Source: a virus | Direction: 5' to 3' (one strand) | Virus record (IMG/VR): IMGVR_UViG_3300034102_000985 | Coordinates: 1 to 62,431 of that record | DNA length: 62,431 nucleotides | Shown here: in pieces, positions 46,801 to 56,100 of the stretch | How the letters are laid out: each line of letters opens with the position of its first letter | How positions within the stretch are numbered: position 1 is the first letter of the stretch | The notes under the pieces: model-generated | Told to the model about the DNA's origin: nothing | Database searches by the model: none | What the model saw: the letters and a program-made list of their open reading frames with translations, nothing else | Translations under genes and position numbers: made by a program

Positions 46801-48528
46801 CCCAGACTTCCCTGTAATATTTACTTGACCTATTGTTAGTTTTGGATATAGTTTAGTATCACCATTAAACGTAACACCAGTGCCAACTAAACTGTAAAGT
46901 GATTTAACATCACTAATACTATAAGAAGTTACTGCTGTTGATATTCTGTTATTTTCAACACCGTTGAAAATTAATTTTTCTCCAGATAAAAATGTTCCTT
47001 TTGTATTATAAGATGTTAATATTCCAGTGGTTGTATTATATCTTAAATGTCCAATTGCACCACTAGATCTTCCTTCAATATACGTGGGAACTGTTAATGA
47101 TACTGTTTCATTTAGCGATATTTCCGTATATGTTTGAATATCATATAAAGAGATATCCCACTCGTTCAAATCATTATTAGATGCATATGATCCAGTTTCT
47201 AATGCATAATCGTATACTCTAGCGACACCTATTTCTTTACCAGATGCTATGTGAGAATTTATACCAATTCTAGTGTCTCTTAAACTAATTGTAGATGTTG
47301 TAAATCCAATTTTGGGAGCACCTAAAACTCTATTTAAAGTGAGAGTTGGTCCAGTTATATAATTTACACTTTGATTACTTAAAGTTTTTACCGTTCTTGT
47401 TTTTTCAAAATCTAAATATGAGGTTCCTGCATACTCAACCTCATAACCTTTTACGTATGCTTTTCCTGGTGAAATTTTATAAACTCCAAGATTATCACTT
47501 GGAACTTTTCCACCATAAGTTAATTGATTGCTCTCAAAAATACCTTGATTTCCTTTTTTATTATTTAAAGATTCGTAAGCACTAATTGTAAATGGTCTTA
47601 CATAAAAATCACCTGATTGTTCATATGTTCTTCTAGCTAGTTCATCACCAATAACATTATAAGTTGGATTTTGTTGTAATTTTGATACACTACCACTTCT
47701 AATTACTAATAACTCAATGAAACTTTCGTTTTTATCACTCTCTAAAGGACGCTTTGCTAAAATTGCAGTAATTTTTAGTCTATCTGCACCTGGAGCTGCA
47801 TAATTATTAAATCCTTTTGCATTATCAGACAAAGAAGAATCTTGTGATGCTGTTATAATTTCTTCTTTTATTTCAAGACCTATTCTACAAGAAGGTGTTG
47901 TACTATAAGAATCTATAATTAATGTTTGTGATTCTACTCTAACAAATGTACCTCTAATAAAATATACACCTTCAGATAAAAATACACCAGACCCAACAGA
48001 AGAAGCATTACTTACCGAAGTTGTTAATACTGCTTGTCCTTTTTGGAAATTTAATGCTGGATCTAATATATCATCATCTAAAATTAAATTTTCTTGGTTA
48101 TCAAATTGTTTCTTTTGATCGGAACCTTCTGAGATATAATTTATAAAAATAGTAAAATAATCTCTAGAATTTTCCCAAGATGGGTTTGTAAAAAATATCT
48201 TTCCTCTTACATTTGATCTTTCACCACGAACTATTCTATTAGTTAGATTTGGAAGATACGAAGTTATTGGAGATCCTAAAAAATTATTCTCTACACTAAC
48301 GTTGAATAGTTCGTTAGTGTAATTTAATCTACCTGGAATTACTTGAGAACCTTCTTTAAACAGATGATGCCCAAACGTCTCTAATTGATTTTGTAGTGTT
48401 GATTGTAAAGTTGTTAGTTCCCTAGCTTGAATTGGGAATCCTGGTTTAAACAGAACCCTATAGTAATTCTTTTTGGGATCAAAATCATCAAAATATGGGG
48501 AGACATTTAAATTTAGTTCCTGTGGCAT
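40852..48528 (-). CDS. DUF4815-type baseplate/tail protein with polyproline linker
   Basis: The N terminus (PYFDDFDPKKNYYRVLFKPG, FPIQARELTTLQSTLQNQLE) is the DUF4815 pattern found in tail proteins of large marine phages. The protein has 2558 residues. Residues about 1330-1370 are Asn/Thr/Gln-rich and 1659-1733 are roughly two thirds proline, a stiff or disordered spacer. A conserved domain opens after the linker with GKDPLAQSFFVPNPTGRF near 1733. GxGY repeats lie near 1965-2040. A promoter-proximal style module, VIIEDEIISYTGVTNGQL, lies near 2154-2222. It occupies the place of T4 gp9-gp12 after gp8, so it is probably a baseplate-to-fibre connector. It starts seven bases after the gp8 stop. 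Confidence 0.9.
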   Translation of the reverse strand: MPQELNLNVSPYFDDFDPKKNYYRVLFKPGFPIQARELTTLQSTLQNQLETFGHHLFKEGSQVIPGRLNYTNELFNVSVENNFLGSPITSYLPNLTNRIVRGERSNVRGKIFFTNPSWENSRDYFTIFINYISEGSDQKKQFDNQENLILDDDILDPALNFQKGQAVLTTSVSNASSVGSGVFLSEGVYFIRGTFVRVESQTLIIDSYSTTPSCRIGLEIKEEIITASQDSSLSDNAKGFNNYAAPGADRLKITAILAKRPLESDKNESFIELLVIRSGSVSKLQQNPTYNVIGDELARRTYEQSGDFYVRPFTISAYESLNNKKGNQGIFESNQLTYGGKVPSDNLGVYKISPGKAYVKGYEVEYAGTSYLDFEKTRTVKTLSNQSVNYITGPTLTLNRVLGAPKIGFTTSTISLRDTRIGINSHIASGKEIGVARVYDYALETGSYASNNDLNEWDISLYDIQTYTEISLNETVSLTVPTYIEGRSSGAIGHLRYNTTTGILTSYNTKGTFLSGEKLIFNGVENNRISTAVTSYSISDVKSLYSLVGTGVTFNGDTKLYPKLTIGQVNITGKSGTAPGVSTVTSNSLEFTNRVRVGDLVSFTNTTSSNSQVKTYAKVQSITGDYTIVIVGINTVNSINDGGLPTSSINPVDFSVIGSKYQSSTDNTLYTPLPKEWISEVDLTGSSLTIRKEYNITITANSTNTLQADTGETFLPFDEERYVLITSTGIVEPLSSDKFTYSAGNKEIIIQGLQTSSGTGRLIATLQKINLKNKIKNKVRVNSIIVNKSQYTQSGIGSTTLNDGLSYGNYGYGLRVQDRDLCLLYPDVTKIYGIFESNDISDPLLPELTMIGLNGPTGRVDDLLLGEEFIGEESGAIGIYSEFVDSLNLGFVYLNDLRFKIGERIKFSDSNINGIIQGFADGSSNITNRYTLDSGQRETICDYARIIRNNNSGEPKRKLKIIFESGSYSSTDDGDITTASSYNQFDYCILPQIKNNIKLTDVIDIRPRVSKFDANTTSYSPFEFYARSFNSLDNSSKNILASDESIVLNYSFYLPRIDKLFLSKTGIFQLVKGTPDENPPTPNNIDDALEVATISHPPYLCNTVNSSIRLKEHKRYRMSDIALLENRIENLEYYTALSLLETKTENLHIPDSSGLNRFKSGIFVDNFSDTKNQLKIGPVTNSIDPSNLELRPSPFVTQVDLLLGSQSLIGIGTSASPLSDVKFSNDLIGTNVRRTGQLLTLDYFESLELQQQFATRVENVTPYLVTSYTGTIDLFPSSDIWIDQVRMAAQTIEVDNYTETRNQLVFSGYDPQTGLSPVTWGAWETTWTGRTVTVTNQSVQTGSSVQNTGNAIVTTNTFQNTETTTVNRTGTQTRQGNQLRLSEQINILSEGDRVVSTSVIPFMRSRNIEFTGKKFRPFTTVYGFFDSVEVTRFVIPKLIEINMISGQFVVGERVVGRMTTGNETETNSSTASISFRVAKSNHKFGPISNPTDVFTVSPYNKNYTIPSDYSSSSILLNVDTASLADNTQGLYSGFIQPGMRIRGSQGEAIITSVRLVTDQIGSIIGSFFIPNPNIITNPRFEVGIKVFRLTSSSVNTTIGGLVSTSGEEQYFAQGSINNLQETIRSTRSPRFTNVSTSETRDVTDVSTTQVVTNSQTVSTQPLPPPPPPPPPAPNPPPRPNPSPPPSPPRPGNPPSPPPPPPQPAPQPQPAPPPPTPRPDPPPPRRPDPPPPRGGKDPLAQSFFVPNPTGRFVTTVELFFRTKDPVAPVVVELRSMRNGVPTEEVYPFGRVVLTPDEIFETFDGSQATQIHFPSPVYLEGSKEHAVVILTDSNEYTLWISRLGEVDISTASLPESRQILVSNQTTLGSLFKSQNASTWTPSQYEDLKYNLYAAVFLENNGSVTFYNPELSTGNNQVAQLLNDSLDFNAKKIKITFPNTINTTGLVLGNTIIQSGTNASADYVGAGGSASGTLGIINAGIGYTPSNASSYTFNNVSLTSLTGDGKNATANITINGGVAIAATIVNGGSGYQVGDVLTAQQVGTQSLGRNLKFSLSTLSGVNELILDQVQGDFEVSGSKVVQYISPTTGITTIVTTSGSNSLINQIETYSLVNDGLHIKVNHKNHGMHSDLNRAVLSNIKGDKIPTRLTLNYSNSDSGAISIASTANFNTFENVSVASTNPGYVIIEDEIISYTGVTNGQLTGIVRGIDGTRSFTYPSGTVVSKYEVNGISLRRINKTHYLQDANVENPIGLDYYYIKLDMSSNGVNRSVGTSFPKLYIPETKSCGGNLINATQNIQFEAVRPIVQTMILPSTNITATIKTTTATSISGNEISFIETDSAPLNLNTHTYFNTPRLIASRVNETNNLLTSPGNKSLSVTFNLTTEDSFVSPVIDLDRVGLILITNRVNDIIEDYANDGRTSSILTDPTAFSYATNVIGLENSATSIKVLLAAYVNNTSEIRAFYAISNTLESEMIYYPFPGYSNLDVNGNIIDISRNNGLSNKFVSKNTTLGFESKELTFADYEFSIDNLPEFKYFSIKLVGTSTNQAFPPRIRDLRAIALA
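43325..43552 (-). repeat. Proline-codon-rich tract encoding the polyproline linker
   Basis: The minus strand is CCN-rich, a marked GC island in this AT-rich sequence. It encodes about 49 prolines in 74 residues, broken by Arg, Asn, Gln, Ala and Asp. Other-frame open readings here (for example 43233-43580) are by-products of the biased composition. Confidence 0.9.
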
Positions 48529-48534
48529 AATTCT

Positions 48535-50118
48535 TTAAAATTGCAAAATAACTTTGATGTCTTCTTTTTGGTTTACCGATCTTGTTATAGATGGTCTGTT
48601 ATCAACGTATATTATATTTCCAGAATATTTTCTTACTTCTGGATTAGATACCCCTTTTATAAAAGATTGTCCAAGGTAGTAAGTTCTATTATTTATGACA
48701 GTACTTATCCCAGGATTGTTTTGATTACCAAATCCACTATCAATATATAAATCTTTTGTTCCACCAACAATTTTTAAAGATCCAGATCCAGTAACATCTG
48801 CAGTAAATCTATTTAATTTATATCCATATAAAGGGGAACTATTTTTTGTTCCATCAGTATTAAATCCAACTAATGATCTATCTTGCCAATATTTTAAAAC
48901 ACCAGTAGTAGGATCATATGAAACTACCTTACCTATAGCAGTTACTCCTGCACCAATTGTCTGGGAAATTATTGTATTGTAAGTAAATGCTGTTGTTTTA
49001 TAATCATTTTGATTGGGTGTTAATCCTTTCAATAGTAATGCATATACACCACTTGCTCTACTATCATTTAATATTGCACTTGATTCGTATGATTGTGGGT
49101 TTTCAATTATTCCTATTCTTGATATTTTTGTTCCAGTTATAAAATCTGGGTTTTGGTCATCATTTTCAATTCTGCTGTAAATTAATACATTAGTTGCACC
49201 AAGTTCCCTGTAAATATCAAAACCATGACCATTTGGAGGTGGTATAATTACATCAAATTGTGGTGTGACTGTACCTAAAGGAACATTTCCTAGTTGTAAA
49301 TCTACTGTTCCATAAGTATATCCACTCCCACCATTAGTTATGGTTATAGATTCTACTTTAGAATCGTTATTAATAACAATAGTTGCTTCTGCCCCAATAC
49401 CATCACCATTAATAGGAACTTTTGTATATGTGGTATCCGCTGGACCAACTTCAAATCCACGATCTGTAATTGTTGCAACTTTTAATTGACCACTAGAAGT
49501 TGCATTATTTTTAATAGATTGGTATTCTAAATTTGTATCCCAGTCTATGGGTACAGGAATGAAATCTACAGATTCAAATTTAATAACATCCGATGGGGAA
49601 ATTGTGTAAAGATATTTCCAAATGTATCCATCACCACTAGTACCAGCTGATCTAGGTTCTAGGTCGGTAAATTTTGGTTCATCCAAAGATGGTTTTCCAT
49701 CTGGATTTTCTGGGTCAACACCATTATTTAAACAAATATAAACTCTATATTCACTGTTTAAGATATAAAAATTTGCATTATATAAACTTGTTTTATTTGA
49801 TGGTTTTGATAAATTAGTTCTTGTTACGTCATGACGATACATGTCATAAATTGTTGATGAAGACCATGTGATTTTTCTAATCACTGGTTTTATATCATTA
49901 GAAGATATTTTTTTTAGTGCAATTATAGTATCCCAGTAATTATTTTCTTCGTTTAAACTGTCTTTAGGTGATGGTGGATTTGTATCCCAAGTAGATGAAA
50001 CATCTGTTGGATTTGGTAACCCTAAAAATGCATAGTAAGAATTATCCGAAGAAGTTATCTCGGATATGAAATTTTTTACATTTCTTATTCTTAATTGATC
50101 CGTTATAATAGCAGACAT
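48535..50118 (-). CDS. 8: Baseplate wedge protein gp8
   Basis: This baseplate wedge subunit binds gp7 and gp10 in T4. The start SAIITDQLRIRNVKNFISEI and the following YYAFLGLPNPTDVSSTWDTN, YWDTIIALKKI and IRKITWSSSTIYDMYRHD are characteristic, as is DEPKFTDLEPRSAGTSGDGY with IWKYLYTISPSD. It has 527 residues against 334 in T4. Residues about 225-290 contain an inserted GxGY repeat (SITITNGGSGYTYGTVDLQL). A late-promoter box lies 18 bases before the ATG. Confidence 0.96.
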   Translation of the reverse strand: MSAIITDQLRIRNVKNFISEITSSDNSYYAFLGLPNPTDVSSTWDTNPPSPKDSLNEENNYWDTIIALKKISSNDIKPVIRKITWSSSTIYDMYRHDVTRTNLSKPSNKTSLYNANFYILNSEYRVYICLNNGVDPENPDGKPSLDEPKFTDLEPRSAGTSGDGYIWKYLYTISPSDVIKFESVDFIPVPIDWDTNLEYQSIKNNATSSGQLKVATITDRGFEVGPADTTYTKVPINGDGIGAEATIVINNDSKVESITITNGGSGYTYGTVDLQLGNVPLGTVTPQFDVIIPPPNGHGFDIYRELGATNVLIYSRIENDDQNPDFITGTKISRIGIIENPQSYESSAILNDSRASGVYALLLKGLTPNQNDYKTTAFTYNTIISQTIGAGVTAIGKVVSYDPTTGVLKYWQDRSLVGFNTDGTKNSSPLYGYKLNRFTADVTGSGSLKIVGGTKDLYIDSGFGNQNNPGISTVINNRTYYLGQSFIKGVSNPEVRKYSGNIIYVDNRPSITRSVNQKEDIKVILQF

Positions 50119-50135
50119 TTTAAAAAATTTTTAGT

Positions 50136-50143
50136 TATTTATT
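50136..50143 (-). promoter_or_regulatory. T4-type late promoter box (AATAAATA) for gp8
   Basis: AATAAATA on the minus strand lies in the 30-base gap between gp7 and gp8, followed by ACTAA as at several other boxes. Its transcript would cover gp8, the DUF4815 gene and the neck genes. Confidence 0.5.
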
Positions 50144-50148
50144 ATAGA

Positions 50149-53100
50149 TTACAAGTAATTATCAAATGCCAGTGGATTTTTTCTACGTACAATTGGATTT
50201 GTAGATATACCAGAGAAACGATTTGTTTTAACTGTAAATTGTTTTGGTGTAGATCTATTGCTGAAAAGAATTTTACCCCAACTGTATGCCCCATAATAAG
50301 CAGTAGAAGCTATTCCAACAACAGTATTCAATCCATTATATCTAGAAACACTGGTAACAACTCTAATTACTGTCGAAATTCCAACAGAAGGTATTGACCT
50401 ATTAATTTGAGATGTGCTGTAAACTTCATACACATTATCTAAGTTTTCTGTACTTATTCCTAGAATAGATCCACTTCTTGTTAATGTTGTTATTCCGAAT
50501 CCAACTGAAGAACTTGTGACAACAAAATAATCACCAGTTCTTATACCACTCTTAGTAATTCCATGCCCATCGGTCATCAAAGGAGATCCTTGTGGGATAT
50601 AAAAATCAAATATAATACCAGTTGTAACACCAACATTAGTAGTTCCAATACCAACAATTAATCCATAATCACCCTCATAAGAAACATCTGAAATTTCCTC
50701 TATCTGCATTATGGGTGGAGATATTAAAACATTTGGACCTTTAATACCAGTAACTGAAAATACCAATGGGGATGCTAATGTAGTTCTTCTATAAGTTGTT
50801 GCAAGACCAACACTGTCATAAGAATCTATGAATAATAAGTCTCCAATTTTATAATTTGTACCACCTTCAGTTATTGTTGTTGAGAAAACTGTGTTATTTA
50901 AAATATTAATCTCAATAGTGGCTGTTGCACCTCTACCAAATCCTGTTAAAGTTTTTAATCTAGCATTTGTAAATATGTTAGATGATGATGATAATGGTGG
51001 ATATCCAATTCCTTGTTGGTTAACTACTAGTCCTGTAAGTGGTCCTGTAGTGTATCCAAATCCAGGATTAGTTATAGTAAATGAAGTTATAACTCCACTT
51101 GTTACATTTGCAGTTGCTGAAGCAATACCAGTTATTCCTATTCCTGGGCGTTGGATTGATACTGTTGGATTTGATGTATAACCAGAACCAGGATTTACTA
51201 TATTCAACGATGTAATTGTACTTGATATAGAAACTGTTGCTGTAACAATACCAGATGACAGAGAATCATTTGATATAATTTCTACAATTTTTGCTTTACT
51301 AACTTGAATACCTTCTTTTGGATTATCAAATAGTGATTTAACAGTTGTTACATAAACAACTGTTGATCCAATACCAACATTGCTAAGAATTATAGATTGA
51401 CTATGAATATTTGGTTCATAGTACTTTCTATCTTTACCAACTTCTATTTCATCAATAATTTTATCTGATGTTTGTTTTATCCAATTGATAGGTCTTTCTA
51501 ATAATTCAGTATCACTAACTCCTTGACCAGCATAAGTATTAGTTACAACAGTATCTGCCGAATTTATGTCTACAACTATTCTCTTATCTTGATTTAATGT
51601 TATATCCAAGTCACTAAAGAATTGGACATCATCCCCAATTTTTAAAGTCTCTATGACATCAACTTCATTAACGTCAATTGATTCAGTTCCTGTATAAATT
51701 AATAATTTGCAAGTGTCTCCAGGAGTTGTATATCCAGCAAGTCTTGGTTTAGGTGGTTCATTAAACCTAACCGTGCTTCCTCCATTAAATGTATAAGATT
51801 CTCCTGGAACTTGTAAAATATCATTAATAAAAACAAGTAGGTTATATTGTAAATCAATTCCAGAGGATCTTCTTGGGAAGAATGATATTCTTTCACCATT
51901 TCTAGATAATGGGAATATTCTTCTTCTACCATTAAAATATTGTTCAATATTATCCAATACCAATATGTCACCGACGCTCCATCCAGAGAATTTGGAATTA
52001 AATGTTTTATCAATAGTTAATTGGAATTCTTCAAATGCATATAAAGTAAATGTGGATGAATCTGTAGGTATCCCAGTGGTCCCACCCATTGGTACAGTTA
52101 ATATATCACCTTGTCCATATCCGTATCCAAGATTTTTAAGTTCAAAATTAATAACACTTGATCCTTGACCAACTGTTATATCTACTGTTGCGCCAGTACC
52201 AATACCTGATGGTGACTTTGATGAATATATTAGGGGTATATCCGAATAATTTAATGGTGGATCTATAACAACTTTAGGTGGATTGGATCTAGTATACCCT
52301 ATTCCTGCATTTGTAATGACAACATTAGTTATTTTTCCATTAGCAGCATTTGCATATCCTACATATGTGATCTTAGGAGTTCCAGAACTATAGGTTTGTA
52401 CACCAACTCTAATATATGTCTGCACACCAACTCTATATCCAGATCCAGAGTTTCCAACAGATACTGATTGAATTGTTCCAGCGGCGGATACTATTGCAGT
52501 TCCACCCGCACCAATTAAAGGTTGATATCTCAATCCATTGGTAGATCCAACAGAAACTATTATTCCACCTCTTGGAACTGTAGATGTGTTTATATCATTA
52601 GTTACTTGGAAATTTGCTGGATTACCTGTAAATGATATATTTGTTTGTCCAGAAATTTCGGATAATTTGTAGTCACCGTTTATATTTGTTAATGGTGAAC
52701 CCAATCTTTGTGGTCCTTGGAATACATCATCTATTAAAATTATAGCATTTGATGTACTAAATCCAGTAACATTTGATTTATTTTGTTTTAATGTATAACT
52801 TGTAGTTATACCGTTAAAAGATTGTGATATGTCATCAAAAATATAATTTGTATTATAAGCTTTATCGTAAGTACTTGTAAATCCTTGTTTTAATGCTGAT
52901 CTAATGAAAACTCTACCATCAAACCTAGTAGAAGTACTTATACCAAGGTAATCAACATCATTTGGGCCATTAGATGTTGTACCTATAGGTGTCAATCCTC
53001 TAATTGGTTCCGAAAAATGTATTTTATTTCCAACTATATTATAAGATCCAGATATTTTTGTCACTAAAGAACTACTTGAATGTGAACTTTCTGTTGTTCC

Positions 53101-56100
53101 CACCCAACTTCTGAAAACTGTAATTGAATTTGTGCTTGCCACCCCAACAGATGTGACAAACATAATTTCATTGTTAATTTTAATCAGATCTCCACTAAAA
53201 ATAGAAGATATTCCACTTAGCGGGAATATAGTACTCCCAATCCCAACTGTAGAAACAATTGTTGAAGTTACTGCAGTAGAAACAACTGGGGATTGTATAA
53301 TACCATTTATACTAACCAACGCTCTGGTAGTTACATTTTTCGATCTCAATGTATGAGTACTTCCAATTCCAACAGAAGTTAAAGATAATGGTATAGGATT
53401 AAACAGTAAAGCATTTTGTGCAGATGATGCTAATTGTATTCTTCTAGAATCTATTCTAATAACATAAACTGATGATGGTAATTTTGATGTAGTTCCAACA
53501 CCAACAAAAAATGTTGTCCCTATACCAATAGCATTTGATGTAATACTATTAAATGGAATATATTCAATTTCTTCACCACTAACAAAAAAGTGATTTGGTA
53601 GATATATTGTATTATCAGTTAGACCAACTACAGAACCAACAGAAGCATTAAAATCAATGCTAAAAATTGGTTCTCCTTTATGATTAAGTTCAAAAGATCT
53701 AGTAGAACTATCAAATTGTGAGCTAATATCATCTATTTTTAAAACCCTATTCCCAATAAATTCTAGATAACTCTGTAAAAATGGAGTGTTAAACAATATT
53801 TCATTAGAAACATATCTATCATCGACTATTATTGGCTTTTCTCTGGAAATATCAAAATCTTTATATAAATTAATATCAACATTACTATCAAGAGTTGCTA
53901 ATGAAGTTAAAGTTGTTAGTTGCTGTGCTGCAGTAACTAATCCCACTCTATCCTCAGCAGCAAAAGCGTAAGATTCTATAGAAAGATCACTAAACTTTTT
54001 AAATCCTAAAGTATGATTTAAGTCACTAACTAATGAATTCCAATTTTCAATAGAAATATTAGATTTAATAGAATATGAAAAATATTGGTAATAATCATTA
54101 TCATGTAATCTTTGTAAATTATCACCCAAAACTCCTATATTATTTTTCCAACCCTTCGATAAGATAGCACTACCATCTATATTGTGTTTTGTTTCGAAAA
54201 GTATAATTTGTGATATTAATCCCCTATTCTTTGTAGATTCTCCAGTTACTAAATCACCAACTTTAAAGTTTTCTGTAGTATTAATTTTTAAATATTCATT
54301 TTTAAAATCATATGACTGGGCAATACCTTCAACTCCACTTTCAGAGATTATTTTTTCACCAGAAATAAATCTATCTTTAACTAAAGTTATTTCAAAAATT
54401 GGAAAATATTTTTTAGGAGTAACAGTTCCTATAGATTCAAATGTATCAAATGTTCCAGGATTTGGATTTGGTAAGTCACCAATATTGTATGTTATAGTTG
54501 GATTTTCTCCCCCAACATCTGGATTAATATTTGTTAATGTGAATAATTTGTACCCATAATTTGCAGAATTATAACCATTTCCACCTTCAACAATGTCAAT
54601 ATTGGTATTTTCTACAATAACTTCATCACCAACTTCAAAAGGAAAATCATTTATACTACTATAGCTTATTGCAAGACCAACAGTAACATCGTATGTTCCT
54701 GAATTATATGAAATAGAACTAATTCTAGTTCCATTTGGATTATTTGTTGGTAAAATTACAGGACTAATGTTATAAACACCAGTAGTGTTTCTTACAATGT
54801 TTACTTCATAATCTCCAATTTCATATCTTAAATCAACCTCATCATTTACTCTTCCAGTTAAACCATCCAATACCACTAACTGAGGAGATACAAAATAATT
54901 AACACCTGGAGATAGTATTTTAATTCTTTCAAATTTTGATAATGGTTCAATTTTAAATATTTTTGGTAAAAGTGTGGAAGGACTTAAAGTTTTATCAGTT
55001 GGATAATCAAATCCAATATCGTTTAGTTTATATTTGTAAACTTTTCCTATGTTATCGCTAAATGGTAATAATAAAGCATCAGTTCCTAAACCACTTCTAA
55101 CTTTTGCTATATTTGGTAATTTTTTATACCCAAAACCACCAGATTGGATTGTTATTTTACTAATTTCACCTAAAGCTGAAAGTGATTTTGTAAAATATTT
55201 AATCTCAGATTCATTTAAATTGTAACTATTTCTTTCTGGAGGATTTGTTAAAATATATGTGAAAGATGTTGAACCAATTCCAGATACTGGATATAGTCCA
55301 TTATACAAACTTTCTAAGATATTTAATAAATTATTATTTGTTATATTGTAATTATCATCTATAAGTTCTTCTTTTGCTAGTCCAAGACCGTCAAAAAGTA
55401 TTGGTGTTAACTTATAGAATAATTTTTCGGGAGTATTTTCATCTATAATCAACGACACTGAAGCATTATTATCTACACCAATAGATCCAAACTTCCTTAC
55501 CGAGAAAGATTTTGTATTATCGGTGTAGAATTTATTTTTAAATTCAGAATCTAGATAAAAATCGAAAGAGAACGCTGGTCTTCCACCAGAAGATAGTGAA
55601 AGATCTGATAAATTAAAAATAACTGTAGAATTTTTATATACGTTTAACTCTGGATTTATTAATGATAATGCTCCTGTTGCCGCAGGAGAAACTAAATCAA
55701 TATAATCTACATTAAGTATATTGTTGAGAGATTTGTAATAATTATTTGATAGTCTTATTCTATTTTCATCTAAAACAATGACGTAATAAATTTCATCATT
55801 TAAAAGTCCACCCGTAGGTGATTGTGATGTATGTAAAACTTTTTGACCAGTTTTATAACCATGATTTTGAATGGTAATTATATCATTAGTTGTATCTACA
55901 TCTAATATACCAAAACTAGATGGATTTATAACCATTCTTCTAATAGTATCATTATACTTAACTATAAAAGTTGTTTGTATTCCAGATCTAACATCAATAT
56001 CCACAACATCATTAACTGTTAAATTATGATTTGTAAGTGTTGTGACTGTAGAGGTTAATTTTAATATATCACCAACTATAGTATTACTATTATTAGTTGT

